DNA of 64,000 bases from Asparagopsis taxiformis (Eukaryota; Rhodophyta; Florideophyceae; Bonnemaisoniales; Bonnemaisoniaceae), in NCBI GenBank assembly GCA_030407315.1, contig JALQPE010002008.1:62001-126000 (forward strand), in the 5' to 3' direction. Shown here piece after piece: positions 16,886 to 26,630 of the stretch. A program made the position numbers and the translations under genes. The stretch's first letter is position 1. Each line of letters opens with the position of its first letter. The notes under the pieces are model-generated. The model was not told the DNA's origin. It was given only the letters and a program-made list of their open reading frames with translations, and ran no database searches.

Positions 16886-18634
16886 TTACGCATTCTCTTT
16901 CCTTTCTGGCGGGTATGTCCACTTAGCTGTCCCAATGGCTGTTTCTACATCTTCCGGCGAGATACGAATCTTCCTCAACTCTTTTCGCTGTGACACCTTA
17001 TCGCCAAACCATGCATGCTTTGCAACATCAGACAGAGTAGCTCTGTGCTTTGGCTCCTTTACGAGCATCTTCTTGATCAGATCTTTCAGCTTGCGAGATA
17101 CCTTTGGTTGATCCGGGAAGCGCAATCGTTGCGTGCAGATACAGTCATATATCTCGAAAACAGACTTTGCCAGGAACGGTGCACGTCCATACACCATGTA
17201 GAACAGCGAGGCACCAAGGGACCAAATGTCTGCAGCATACGATTCTGGTGGCGCTTTCGGGCTGCGCTCAGACATACACAGTTCCGGAGCGATGAAGGCT
17301 GGTGTTCCAGGAGCTGATGATTTTGCGCGTGGATCCTCACTCGTGACGTCGTACATGCGTGCCTCGCCAAAGTCTGAAATTTTCACAGTGCCATCGCCAC
17401 ACCTCAACAAATTATCTGGCTTGATATCACGATGCGCTATGCGCTGGAAGTGGAGATATTCAAGACCAGTTACAACGTCACGCATTATTTCACGCACGCC
17501 ATCTTCAGAAAGCGGCTTGACGCCTTCGAGTTTGCTAGAATCCATGACAACACCACGTGCCATATACTCGACTACGACCACGTAGCCATCCTTTTCTGCG
17601 TCAAACAGCACATCCCTATGACTGACAATATTTGGATGATCTAGCTTGCGCAAAACTGCCTGTTCTTCAGGATTGCTCATGGAAGAAGACACGCCGTTCT
17701 TCTTGACATTCGAAATGACTTTCACAGCATAGAATCGCTTATCTACGGTCGACAATGCAAGCTTAACTTTGCCAAAGGAGCCACGGCCGATGCCACCGAG
17801 AAGAATGTATTCATTGACATGCTTGCGAGTTGAAACGGCCTTCTTGCGCCAGGAGTCACGCAACGGGTCGTAATTGATTCTTTCTTTGAGGACAATGTTA
17901 GACTCTGTCACCTTTGCCTTTTTGGGAACAAGACATGAAAGACCTGTGAGCCATGTCGTAGACTCCTCCTTTGTCGCAAGAAGAAGCGCTAATTTATGAC
18001 CATCATTGGTCTCTACGATAAGTTCACGGTCATGAGAGCGCAACTTTTTAACCTTTGTCAAGTTGAGACGACCGTGGTCCTGTCCACGTTTCTTGGATTT
18101 CCAGTTGAGGGAGAGGAGATCCTCACCGAGCCAAATCCAGCGTTCACCATACCTACGAAGCATCTTCCTCTTCTGGGCGCGGGTACCACGGAGCAAGTCG
18201 ACAACACAATCGAGAACGGACCTGCCTGCGAGGGCGGACACGGCGCCCATTTCGCTGGCAGCTGCGACCTCCACGGGGTCATGTTTGGGTTCCTCCTCGA
18301 CCTGGGAGAAGAGGAGGTTTTCATTGGGGCCATCTTTCTCGTATTCGGAAACCACGGTGAGCCACGACTCTGCGGAGAGGCTTGCAAACGACGAGTCCTG
18401 ACGCACGAGTCTGTCTTCCGGGCTCACTTCGTCTTCGTCTGTCGGGGCGTCCGAGGCGGAGGCGGTCTCGGAGGCTGTGAAGGAGGCGGAGAGGGAGCCG
18501 GAGGCCTCGGAGAAGCCCTCCTCGGTGCGGTAGGAGGCGGGATAGGGCACGGAGGGACCTGCTTGGGCGGCTTGTTGACGCGGGTCGTCCATGCCGTCCG
18601 TGAAGACGGAGAGCGGATGGGTGGGGGGCGACAT
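16886..18634 (-). CDS. Ser/Thr protein kinase with N-terminal PH-like domain, CaMKK/LKB1-like
   Basis: 582 residues from the chosen start. An acidic Ser-rich leader comes first, then a PH-like domain at about 145-238 (KRKMLRRYGERWIWLGED... ending TTWLTGLSCL), then the kinase at about 276-560. The glycine loop GRGSFGKVK, Lys305 (AVK), HRDIKPDN (Asp404), DFG (421-423) and the GTPAFIAPE activation-loop end are all present, so it should be active. GTPAF(I/M)APE and the general layout fit the CaMKK/GRIK/ELM1 kinases that activate SNF1/AMPK-type kinases; this subfamily call is an inference. The frame remains open upstream to 19279, but that would overlap the IMP4 coding region and be poor in domain content, so Met at 18634 was chosen; Met at 18853 is an alternative. 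Confidence 0.85.
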   Translation of the reverse strand: MSPPTHPLSVFTDGMDDPRQQAAQAGPSVPYPASYRTEEGFSEASGSLSASFTASETASASDAPTDEDEVSPEDRLVRQDSSFASLSAESWLTVVSEYEKDGPNENLLFSQVEEEPKHDPVEVAAASEMGAVSALAGRSVLDCVVDLLRGTRAQKRKMLRRYGERWIWLGEDLLSLNWKSKKRGQDHGRLNLTKVKKLRSHDRELIVETNDGHKLALLLATKEESTTWLTGLSCLVPKKAKVTESNIVLKERINYDPLRDSWRKKAVSTRKHVNEYILLGGIGRGSFGKVKLALSTVDKRFYAVKVISNVKKNGVSSSMSNPEEQAVLRKLDHPNIVSHRDVLFDAEKDGYVVVVEYMARGVVMDSSKLEGVKPLSEDGVREIMRDVVTGLEYLHFQRIAHRDIKPDNLLRCGDGTVKISDFGEARMYDVTSEDPRAKSSAPGTPAFIAPELCMSERSPKAPPESYAADIWSLGASLFYMVYGRAPFLAKSVFEIYDCICTQRLRFPDQPKVSRKLKDLIKKMLVKEPKHRATLSDVAKHAWFGDKVSQRKELRKIRISPEDVETAIGTAKWTYPPERKENA

Positions 18635-19155
18635 GGCATCAGCTGCGCGTGGAGGGGGCGTGGGCGGCGCGGATTGCGGACGTCGTTGCGCAAAGATTGG
18701 CTGGTGCTCCGACGGGGGGCCGGGAGCGCTGGCGCTGGCGGCGGCGCTGGTGGCGGCGTTGGAGCTGGACTGGGTTGGTGTACGGGTTCGGATGAGGAAG
18801 GAGGGGGTTGGGCGGATGGCGGATGACTGGCGGTTGGTGAGGTTGATACACATACATAGATAGGCGCGCGTTGGCAGTGCGGGGCAGAGCAGCGCAACGC
18901 AGGTCTGGTGTGGCTGTGCGCAGATAAATGATGATGATACTACAGCAGAGTAGAAATAATAAATTAATATTATACGATTTCGTAACCTTCTTGGACCGAT
19001 CCACACAATTGGTCCGATCGTCAAAAATTTCGCGGCCTTCCAGCCCATTTGTAATATTTTATTCTCCTTGAAAACTATTGGCTCATACATCGCCGTCGTC
19101 ACCAAATCTGTCTGCCACGTCCGCCCTCCCCGACCATCATCGTCCATCACCAACC
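18635..19155. promoter_or_regulatory. Region between divergent kinase and IMP4 starts
   Basis: 521 bp. The kinase-proximal part is very GC-rich on one side and codes Pro/Ser-rich residues if read upstream of the kinase start; the centre (near 18950-18980) is AT-rich. It probably carries both promoters and the kinase 5' UTR. No defined motif was found. Confidence 0.4.
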
Positions 19156-20034
19156 ATGCTGCGTCGCGAAGCGCGTCTCCGTCGCGAGTATCTCTATCGC
19201 AAGTCGCTACAGGGTGCCCGAGCAGCCGCCTACGATAAACGCCTCTCCGTGCGTCAAGCTCTCGCCGACGGCCGTCCAATTCCCACAGAGCGCCGCAAAA
19301 CTGAAGCTGCCCTTCGCCAATCCGATGCCTTCACTGATGCATTGCACGACGCCCCGTCCTCCAACATCGACGATGAGTACGCCAATGCCACCCATATGGA
19401 CCCCCGCATTGTCATCACAACTTCCCGAGATCCCAGTACTCGCCTCATGCAGTTCGCAAAGGAGGTCCGCCTCTTGTTCCCCAATGCGCAGCGCCTCAAT
19501 CGCGGAAACGTGGTCATGAGCGAATTGGTCGCATCCTCGCGTGCAAATCATATCACAGATCTCGTGGTGTTACACGAGAATCGCGGACAGCCCGATGGCA
19601 TGATTGTCTCCCATTTGCCCCATGGTCCCACCGCCTATTTCAACCTCACTAACGTCGTCACCCGACACGACGTTGCCGATCAATTGCCTGGCACAATGTC
19701 CGAAGCGTATCCGCATCTCATATTTCACAACTTTCAGTCCAAACTCGGCAGAAGAGTTGCCGACGTGTTGAAGTATTTGTTCCCGGCGCCCAAACACGAT
19801 TCCAAACGTGTGCTCACTTTTGCTAATGTAGATGATACCATTTCGTTCAGGCACCACACGTTTGCGAAAAAAGGCCACCGCGTCGATGACGTTGAATTGT
19901 CCGAAGTCGGTCCGAGGTTCGAGATGACCATTTACAAATTGCGACTCGGAACACTTGACCAAGATGAAGCAGATGATGAATGGGTGCTGAGACCGTACAT
20001 GAACACAGCCAAACGCAGACGCATCCTAGCATAG
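19156..20034 (+). CDS. IMP4: IMP4, U3 snoRNP protein with Brix domain
   Basis: 292 residues. The chosen start gives MLRREARLRREYLYRK, the nearly invariant IMP4 N-terminus; an in-frame ATG 78 nt upstream is ignored. The Brix domain (about residues 85-270) includes PRIVITTSRDPS, the LVVLHENRGQPDGMIVSHLPHGPTA block and a C-terminal GPRFEMTIYKLRLG motif. IMP4 works with IMP3 and MPP10 in the small-subunit processome, where it helps pair U3 snoRNA with pre-rRNA for 18S maturation in the nucleolus. The length is standard (about 290). The stop lies only 32 bp from the convergent FAD synthetase stop. Confidence 0.97.
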   Translation: MLRREARLRREYLYRKSLQGARAAAYDKRLSVRQALADGRPIPTERRKTEAALRQSDAFTDALHDAPSSNIDDEYANATHMDPRIVITTSRDPSTRLMQFAKEVRLLFPNAQRLNRGNVVMSELVASSRANHITDLVVLHENRGQPDGMIVSHLPHGPTAYFNLTNVVTRHDVADQLPGTMSEAYPHLIFHNFQSKLGRRVADVLKYLFPAPKHDSKRVLTFANVDDTISFRHHTFAKKGHRVDDVELSEVGPRFEMTIYKLRLGTLDQDEADDEWVLRPYMNTAKRRRILA

Positions 20035-20066
20035 TACTCTATCTATTCACAACAACTCGCACGCGC

Positions 20067-21050
20067 TCAAACTTTGTCCAACAAATCCAAATACACCTCA
20101 CACTCATCGCAATAAATATGCTCCGCCTCATAAACTCTCACCTGCACAGCGTCCGGATCATCCAAAAGCTCGATAGGCGTCATAGGATCCGCACTACCCG
20201 GTCTCTTCACAGAAACCTTTGCATGAAACGGCGCACATGCGCCAATCACCCTAATCAACGCCTCATACTCACCATCACCAGGTACCTGGTTCACAAACTT
20301 GCAACAATTCACCCACCCGCGACCCAGCTCTCCAACATACCCGACCAATCTATGCGGCCTACCCAACAAACACGTCGCCAAACGCACATCACCCTCAGCC
20401 AGCGCCCTTCGCACCCTTGTCGACGACGTGACGCCACAACCGGCCACATCCACCGCATCCACAACACGCACATGAAAGTCGCTCCGCTGCGCAATGTGGC
20501 GCAGCAATTGCACATCGCCTGCCGCGCGCTTACCAAAGCGCCAATCGGCGCCGCACACGATCCCTTCCGCGCCGAAATCGTCGCACAACATCGCGATAAA
20601 CTGCTCCGGCGTCTGGTCGCGAATATCATTGAACGGCAGAACGTTCCATGCGATCGTCTTGCCGACCACGGAGGACCACGCGCGCAGGACGCGATCGCGG
20701 TCAATGGCGGCCACTACCGGCGCGCGTGGCGTCCATTTGAGCGCTTCCGCCATGCCGGAGAACGACAGCAGCGTCGGAGCACCCATTTCGGCCGCGACGC
20801 GCGCCAGCTCGCGATGGCCCAGATGGAAGGCGTCGAACTTTCCCGGCACAATGATCCGCCGTGTGGACGTGGTCGTCGACGCCGGCACGCGCTGAGAGTC
20901 GGCCGGCGATAGCGGCTGCGCGGACGCCGTTGCGCACGTGTGGTTCGCGAAAGCGCGGATTCGCTTCGGTGGCGGTTTGGTTGTGAAGATTGCCGGTGTC
21001 GGCACCCAGCATGACGCGCGCATCGTGGTTGGCGACGGTAGCTCGCGCAT
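20067..21050 (-). CDS. FAD synthetase (RibF-type adenylyltransferase domain only), probably plastid
   Basis: 327 residues from the first ATG in frame (21050); 21023 is an alternative. The leader is rich in Pro, Thr and Arg and could target the plastid. The nucleotidyltransferase domain shows GKFDAFHLGH (the HxGH ATP-binding motif), GADWRFGKRAAGD and the SSTRVRRALAEGDV/LLGRP block of bacterial RibF N-terminal domains. The C-terminal riboflavin-kinase domain of bifunctional RibF is absent, as in plant plastid RibF1/RibF2, so it should only convert FMN plus ATP to FAD. The codon choice is very GC-rich in the central part. Tail-to-tail with IMP4. Confidence 0.85.
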   Translation of the reverse strand: MRELPSPTTMRASCWVPTPAIFTTKPPPKRIRAFANHTCATASAQPLSPADSQRVPASTTTSTRRIIVPGKFDAFHLGHRELARVAAEMGAPTLLSFSGMAEALKWTPRAPVVAAIDRDRVLRAWSSVVGKTIAWNVLPFNDIRDQTPEQFIAMLCDDFGAEGIVCGADWRFGKRAAGDVQLLRHIAQRSDFHVRVVDAVDVAGCGVTSSTRVRRALAEGDVRLATCLLGRPHRLVGYVGELGRGWVNCCKFVNQVPGDGEYEALIRVIGACAPFHAKVSVKRPGSADPMTPIELLDDPDAVQVRVYEAEHIYCDECEVYLDLLDKV

Positions 21051-21293
21051 GCGGGCTGGTGGGATTGTGGAGTGTGATGTGTGGTATGGGGAAAGTGGTC
21101 CGGTGGACCGATGAAGGATTGTTGTGGTCCGAGAAAATTGTGCAGCTGTAACGAAATCGATACGCAGCAGCACAATATTGCAGGTATATTACAAGCTGTC
21201 AAATCGTATCAGTTGGTGGGCGATCAAGTTGAAAACGACTTTTTTTTCTTTACAGCCAATCAACATGACATACGATGCGTCTGTCATTTCTCA

Positions 21294-22493
21294 TCACAGC
21301 ACTTTTGAGAAATCTGCAATTTTGCTTCGAAAGCAGAACGGGTGCCTCCTCCTATCGCCATTTCCTGTGAGGTACTCCTTTACCAAACCAATGGCTCCAT
21401 ACACAATTGACAGCGTCGCCACCAATAACATACATCGCCCTCTAAATCGTTCGCCGTCGCTTTCCAAGTCTAGAAAAACAGTGTCGTCCTCTGCGCGCTG
21501 GTCAGCACCAATCTCTCTCAACAGCTTGGACATTGCCACACGTCCGTTTGCAACGTCGTCCAGTTGCGCATCGGACAGTGTGTACACAATGGATAGCACT
21601 TCTCGAACTGGCGCTTCTGAACGTCGACTGGCCGATATGTGCTCAAAGGCCATATCGATTCTCTTGCGGTTCTGTTCTACTACACCTACTGTCTCGATGT
21701 TGCTATCCACCTTCTGTTCACCTTCGTACGTTAGCATGAAATCAGTATCTGTCCAATGGCTAGCTTCTTTCTTCGGTGCAAACTTGAACAAGTCGACTTT
21801 CCGTCGTTTGAAATACTCCTCGCGAAGCGATTTGCACATGGCGAATAGCAGCTCATATTTTGCGACAAGATCGCACCCGAGACGGTCATACAGACAGTGT
21901 AGTTGTCTGTCGTCGAATATACGGACAATGCCCTGCTTTGCGTCGATTGTAGATAGACGATCCAGAGCAGCCTGGTTGCGAAATGTCAACGTTGAATTGG
22001 GATGTTCAACTTGCTCGATGAGGAAGAGCGGAAAGGCGGTATTACCTGTTCGGGTAGACCGACTATACAACGGCTGTATGAAACCTGTGCATGATTCAAA
22101 GATGAACAGAGCGTTATGCAGTCTGCTTTCAAAGTCTTCGATGCCTAATGATGCAATATTCGGGATTACTATGTGTCCGTAACGAATGAGCGGTCGCACA
22201 AGATCGTCGCATGAATGACGGATTTCATCTGCGGACACGAAGACAACTACGGTTGGCGTAGAGGACTTGACAAGCGTCGCTGGCAGATGTGCAGAGGATT
22301 CAATGAAGGGCACGTCAAAGATGAGCAGCGGCGCGGATTCAACTGCATTTGAGGTGAGTTGTACGTGTGACGAAATCAGCGTCGGATGGCATGAGGGCAG
22401 ATGTAGAGGTTTGAGATCTAGTGGCTGCGCGCTGCAGCGCAAACTGAGGAGCAGCAAGGCAGAGGTAAGGAAATAAGGGTTTGCACCAAGCAT
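21294..22493 (-). CDS. Orphan secretory-pathway membrane protein
   Basis: 399 residues; family not recognised. The N-terminus (MLGANPYFLTSALLLLSLRCSAQ) is a clean signal peptide. A single hydrophobic segment near residues 355-375 (MLLVATLSIVYGAIGLV) precedes a short basic tail, so the topology is probably a large lumenal or extracellular domain, one membrane span and a cytosolic tail. The central part is mixed alpha/beta-like with no Cys pattern and no repeats. It lies downstream of and parallel to no obvious partner; the divergent neighbour is the CXC protein. No function can be assigned. Confidence 0.7.
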   Translation of the reverse strand: MLGANPYFLTSALLLLSLRCSAQPLDLKPLHLPSCHPTLISSHVQLTSNAVESAPLLIFDVPFIESSAHLPATLVKSSTPTVVVFVSADEIRHSCDDLVRPLIRYGHIVIPNIASLGIEDFESRLHNALFIFESCTGFIQPLYSRSTRTGNTAFPLFLIEQVEHPNSTLTFRNQAALDRLSTIDAKQGIVRIFDDRQLHCLYDRLGCDLVAKYELLFAMCKSLREEYFKRRKVDLFKFAPKKEASHWTDTDFMLTYEGEQKVDSNIETVGVVEQNRKRIDMAFEHISASRRSEAPVREVLSIVYTLSDAQLDDVANGRVAMSKLLREIGADQRAEDDTVFLDLESDGERFRGRCMLLVATLSIVYGAIGLVKEYLTGNGDRRRHPFCFRSKIADFSKVL

Positions 22494-23483
22494 TGCTCAT
22501 GGTGGTGGACAGGGCTTCGATAGGCGCTACATGTGCTGGTTGAATGGGACATAATGGCGCGGTTGGGAGGCACCGACAGTGAATTATTAGAGCGTGTGTG
22601 AACACGTACGCTACATGACGTTTTCGGCAGTGGGCTGTGTGGGTGGAAGGGTTGCGAGATGAATTGTAATTGGGGAGTGGAAAATACCGACAGCCAAAGT
22701 GGATTAGCGGATAGATAGGTGGGCGCACCACGTGAGGGCAGCTGACATCAAGGTGTGGCACTAACGGTGGACTGTGCTGGTGGCATGCGGCGGGAAGGGT
22801 GGTCGCTCGATGGTAGGCGTCGGATGAATTGATGAAGGCGGACGGAGGGCGTGGAACGGAAGGTGTCGCGGAATGACTATATTTAGTGGGTGGCGTGCGC
22901 GCGAGTGCAATGGATTACAGTGTGTTTGATTGGACGCATGAGAAAAGAGGCGGGGAGAAATCGACCAAAGGTTGCCAAAGTTGGGCGGAAATTAGCCAAT
23001 CATCGCGCGGATTTTGTGCGTATGATATGCACGGCGCAAAAGGAAATAAATATTTGGCGCGCTTCACAAAGCGGCCGTGCACTTGCACTGCCGCATGGCC
23101 AGACATGCACTCATTTCAGCGTAAACACATGCGTGTGCGGGCACGCACAATGAGAAGCGTATGACAGACAGCACAAGTGCTCGCACGCAGTCATGCGCGC
23201 GTCCGGGCGCAATGCCAAGCTTGTGCCCCTTTCCTGCCCGTCTTTTGCGCGCTCAATGTAACAGATCTACTCCAATACATTCCGTCATTTTTCACTTCTA
23301 GTCAGTCCAGCTCTTCTTACACGGCCACACAAAACAGTCAACCTCTCTGTGCGTACTCGCCTTGACCCGTCTAGCACTCTGCAAACCCGCCGCCACCTCT
23401 CCCCTGTTCTCCGCTCTTGCTTTACATGCATATAACAACAACAAGCACCAGTTGCCCATCTACACTCCTCGTGTAGTGTAGAC
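22494..23483. other. Long intergenic region between divergent starts
   Basis: 990 bp with no supportable gene. It holds the promoters of the orphan membrane protein and the CXC protein. Visible motifs are a palindromic CACGTG at 22729-22734 and an E2F-type site at 23053. The stretch from about 23090 to 23230 is rich in GCGC and TGCG dinucleotides. Confidence 0.5.
23053..23060 (+). promoter_or_regulatory. E2F-type site TTTGGCGC upstream of the CXC gene (candidate)
   Basis: TTTGGCGC fits the E2F/DP consensus TTTSSCGC exactly. It lies about 425 bp upstream of a gene for a LIN54/TSO1-type protein, a family that works with E2F in DREAM-type cell-cycle complexes. One consensus match in 990 bp is not rare by chance, so this is only suggestive. 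Confidence 0.3.
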
Positions 23484-25439
23484 ATGGATTCACAGAACAA
23501 CGCCGCCTCACCCTCGCTGTACGCAGATCCGTTCAACATAGAGCAACCAGATGTGGATGAGCCCGCTTCCTTCCCACTCCAATCGCCCAATCGACAGCAG
23601 CTCAACACTCCAATGCACCCTCCCGCAAGTCGACAACTCAATGGCGTCACTACCCCCGCCGCTGCCAGCAACACAACCCCCCATCCTTTCACCTCTCCAT
23701 CCCCAAGTCCCTCGACGCCTGCAATCTTAGCATTCAACCCTGATGATTTTTTCGCGTCTCCGCCACAGCACCAGCAAGGCGCCACCGCCGCCAGCGTCGC
23801 TGCTGCATCATCCGCCGAACGTTTCACTCCCGAATTGAAGCGACGCCTCTTCTGCCCCGCCGATTCGCTTCTCTCCACTGCTAACACAACCGACAAGAAA
23901 CCTGTACCCACCCCCGATTCCATCGCCCTACACACTCCCCTTCCACAACCCTCCTTCTCGCAATCGCAGCCAACCCCAGATCGTTCACAGCCCATCACAA
24001 CTCCTAAGCCCCCTTCGCCTCGACTCAACTCGCAACACGCCCTGGCTAAGCCCGATCTACCGCAGCAACCAAGCTCTACGCAAATTCGCTTGAAGAAGGA
24101 AATTTTCATGGCACACGTCGTGCCTCCACTCCCAGGCACACCCTTCACCCCCGCAAATCCCTGCAAATGTAGCTGCAAGGCTTCACGATGCCTCAAGCTT
24201 TACTGCCCGTGCTTTGCCCGCTCCGGATACTGTGGTGACGGCTGTACTTGTAAGAATTGCCAAAACACCAGTGCGACTGCCTTCATTGTCAGGGATGCTC
24301 GCCAAAACGTTCTTACGAGAGATCCGCGCGCGTTTGACCCCAAGGTCAGAAACTCCCCAGCCACCGCAAATGGTGATATCCATACAAAGGGCTGTAATTG
24401 CCGCAAGGGCTGTGGAAAAAACTATTGTGTCTGCCGAGAACTCAAGGTTGACTGCGGTCCGCGCTGTACATGTTCAGGACCAAAAGGATGCCTCAATGGA
24501 AAGAACAATACCAGTACTGCTCCTGATGCCGCCGTCAACAGTGAACAGATGCCTGTAGCGTTGAGATTAGGTCCTTCACCTGAACGATTTCTAACATGTC
24601 TTCCTCCAGCCAAACCGGTTCGCAGTCGAGGCTCTGCCATTGCAGGTGCACCCAAGCAGGAAAAGAAGCGTTTAAAGCAGGATACGCGACAGGTGGCGCT
24701 TGCACGTGTGAGCAGCCTCCAATCACCACATATTCTTAGCCCCGCCTTCCCTTCTCTAAATATGGATGTTTCACCTACTATGAGCCTGCGTGACAATCTA
24801 GAAGACTACCGAAACGTGATGGGCGAAGATGCGTTGTTGACTCCATTTGCCTTGCGGAAAGGACAAAGTTTAGTTGGTTTCCGTACTCCAGACCAGAATA
24901 GAAAATCTCCTGGGAATGTCGATCATAGTGGCACTGTACAATTAGGCAGCATTGGTTTCGCAAGCTTAGAGAGCGGCGTCTCGCCAGGCCCATTGCTCGT
25001 ATCACGACCACGCACAAGAAGCCGCCTTTTAACGCAGACCATTGATCAAGACATGTGCACACCCACTCGAAGATTTTCAGTGCCAAACATCGGACAAGGG
25101 TTTGGAGATGATACAGCGCTGTTGCGGCCGTTTGCGAAAGCACGTGCTGGTAGCAGTTCGGCACAAGTTGCCAAACGAAGCGCAAAGGATGGAGCGGAGA
25201 GAACTGGAAAAGACGGCACAAAGGACAAGTCTAACACACCGGATACTACACCACGATTGCCAGATATGGACTTTGGTTCGTCCCCTGCTACAGCACAGAA
25301 AGAGACGACGGTTGCCGCATGGGGCAGTTATCGAGAAATGCTGTTTGGCAGAGAGGATCGCGTGGAAATTCCACGGCTTCCACGCATCTTGCGTGTCAAG
25401 ATGGGCTCCGGTCGGCAACTGCGAAAAACTGATGTGTAG
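23484..25439 (+). CDS. TSO1/LIN54-type CXC (CRC-domain) DNA-binding protein
   Basis: 651 residues. A Pro/Ser/Gln-rich, disordered N-terminal 220 residues precedes the CRC domain at about 225-338. This has two cysteine-rich CXC repeats: the first with CKCSCKASRCLKLYCPCFA and the second with KGCNCRKGCGKNYCVC. They are joined by the conserved linker RDPRAFDPKV. The tyrosines that enter the minor groove in LIN54 are present (LKLYC, KNYC). Such proteins bind TTYGAA-type CHR elements and act in MuvB/DREAM complexes, in plants as TSO1/TCX regulators. The C-terminal 300 residues are basic and poorly structured. The stop is 81 bp from the convergent twin-CX9C gene. Confidence 0.93.
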   Translation: MDSQNNAASPSLYADPFNIEQPDVDEPASFPLQSPNRQQLNTPMHPPASRQLNGVTTPAAASNTTPHPFTSPSPSPSTPAILAFNPDDFFASPPQHQQGATAASVAAASSAERFTPELKRRLFCPADSLLSTANTTDKKPVPTPDSIALHTPLPQPSFSQSQPTPDRSQPITTPKPPSPRLNSQHALAKPDLPQQPSSTQIRLKKEIFMAHVVPPLPGTPFTPANPCKCSCKASRCLKLYCPCFARSGYCGDGCTCKNCQNTSATAFIVRDARQNVLTRDPRAFDPKVRNSPATANGDIHTKGCNCRKGCGKNYCVCRELKVDCGPRCTCSGPKGCLNGKNNTSTAPDAAVNSEQMPVALRLGPSPERFLTCLPPAKPVRSRGSAIAGAPKQEKKRLKQDTRQVALARVSSLQSPHILSPAFPSLNMDVSPTMSLRDNLEDYRNVMGEDALLTPFALRKGQSLVGFRTPDQNRKSPGNVDHSGTVQLGSIGFASLESGVSPGPLLVSRPRTRSRLLTQTIDQDMCTPTRRFSVPNIGQGFGDDTALLRPFAKARAGSSSAQVAKRSAKDGAERTGKDGTKDKSNTPDTTPRLPDMDFGSSPATAQKETTVAAWGSYREMLFGREDRVEIPRLPRILRVKMGSGRQLRKTDV

Positions 25440-25520
25440 ATGCAAATGTAAAGTTGTTAACAAACATAATTGGATCGCAGTTACTGCACGTATGATGTAA
25501 TTAGATTATCGGCGCAACAA

Positions 25521-26078
25521 TCATGCACGCGGTTCGTTAGAATCCTTATCGTCCGGCTTGTCAGCGGAAGCGAATGAATGGACAACCTCCATTGTCTTCT
25601 TTTTCATAACGCTCAACGTGACGCCCATATCCGAAACCATGCGTTGTCCGAAATCTAACAACTGAGTGTGATATGCTGGGCGTCGAATGGTGTCCACAAG
25701 CATACTGCAAGCACCGACCTGCTTGTTGACAGCACGCTGCGTTGCAGACAAGATGCGCGCAAACAAACTTTGCTCGGGTGGATGAAAATGCATCTCAACG
25801 GGCGGCGGCAACTCGGGCGGCAAGTTTGGAAACGGATGCTGCTGAGGAGACGCTGGGATCTGCGGTTGACCAGTAGGACCTGATTGACGCGCAGATACTG
25901 CGGCGCGAAATACAGTTCGTTCACATGCGAGAAAGTCTTTCACTTGTTCCGAGCATGCATTTACGGCGCCGGTTGATTCGACGCAGCGCAGCATTTGCCG
26001 AAACTTGCGTCCGCAAACGGGCTCTGTGTCCGAACGATTGTTTCCTGGAGGCGGCTGTGGAAGACTCGGTTGCGACAT
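25521..26078 (-). CDS. Twin CX9C (CHCH-type) protein, probably mitochondrial intermembrane space
   Basis: 185 residues from the first ATG in frame. Near the N-terminus two CX9C motifs occur, CGRKFRQMLRC and CSEQVKDFLAC, separated by ten residues. This is the helix-loop-helix coiled-coil helix fold oxidised by MIA40 in the intermembrane space. The rest is a Pro-rich linker and a C-terminal helical region without more cysteine pairs. Twin CX9C proteins often assist respiratory-complex assembly (CMC, COX, CHCHD families), but the subfamily is not clear here because the C-terminal 120 residues match nothing I recognise. Confidence 0.7.
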   Translation of the reverse strand: MSQPSLPQPPPGNNRSDTEPVCGRKFRQMLRCVESTGAVNACSEQVKDFLACERTVFRAAVSARQSGPTGQPQIPASPQQHPFPNLPPELPPPVEMHFHPPEQSLFARILSATQRAVNKQVGACSMLVDTIRRPAYHTQLLDFGQRMVSDMGVTLSVMKKKTMEVVHSFASADKPDDKDSNEPRA

Positions 26079-26630
26079 GTCTGGTGCTTGCCGACGACTC
26101 GAGTTTGGGTTGAAGAGCAATAGAAAGGCTGCTGAAGATTAGGAAGGTAAAGAATACAGAGGTGAAATTTATTGCACGCCTGGGCCACGCATAATGCAAG
26201 GGACACCGTCCGGCCAATGTCATGGGGGGAAATGATGCATCATATGGAACACTATTAGCTGTCTGCATGCGAGGCGGATGTGTTGTAATTTGGTGAATTA
26301 CTTGAATGTAATTCCAATTACCATCACATGTTCGGTATAGTGGAAGCTGTAAGCTTTTGCGGACGATGGCGAAGAATCATCAGGAGCTGGCGCTGCCATC
26401 CAATGTTTCCGTGGCCCTATCCAGACGCGCCGAGTAGTACCCGTCTGTCTTACCACATTGCACTCGTTGCGTGTAAGGTGTCATCGCTGGCTTCCTTCAA
26501 TCTTTTTGATCTACAGACATAACACCGACCGTCCGACCAAACGCCCGTCCCATCTTGATCAGTGCAACTCGATAACAACATCCAAACTTGTTGCCTAGGT
26601 GAATTAGACGCAAACCAACCCGCACCCACC
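26079..26630. other. Intergenic between divergent CX9C gene and SAR1
   Basis: 552 bp. Contains both promoters and 5' UTRs; I see no further gene and no clear motif. There is a short CA/TT-rich tract near 26290-26330. Confidence 0.5.

Noticed and set aside
17996..18826. Long plus-strand open frame, 276 codons, opposite the PH-domain kinase
   Set aside because: It is the complement of a GC-rich, Pro/Ser-rich part of the kinase gene and its product is low-complexity Gly/Arg. The kinase strand has real domains.
19980..20912. Plus-strand frame, 310 codons, opposite the FAD synthetase gene
   Set aside because: His/Arg-rich product without features; the minus strand codes conserved RibF motifs.
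21124..22182. Plus-strand frame, 352 codons, opposite the orphan membrane protein
   Set aside because: Ser/Arg-rich shadow; the minus strand has a signal peptide and a membrane span.
23285..24196. Minus-strand frame, 303 codons, opposite the CXC gene 5' end
   Set aside because: Its Gly/Cys/Arg-rich product mirrors the Pro/Ser-rich N-terminus of the CXC protein. No domain.
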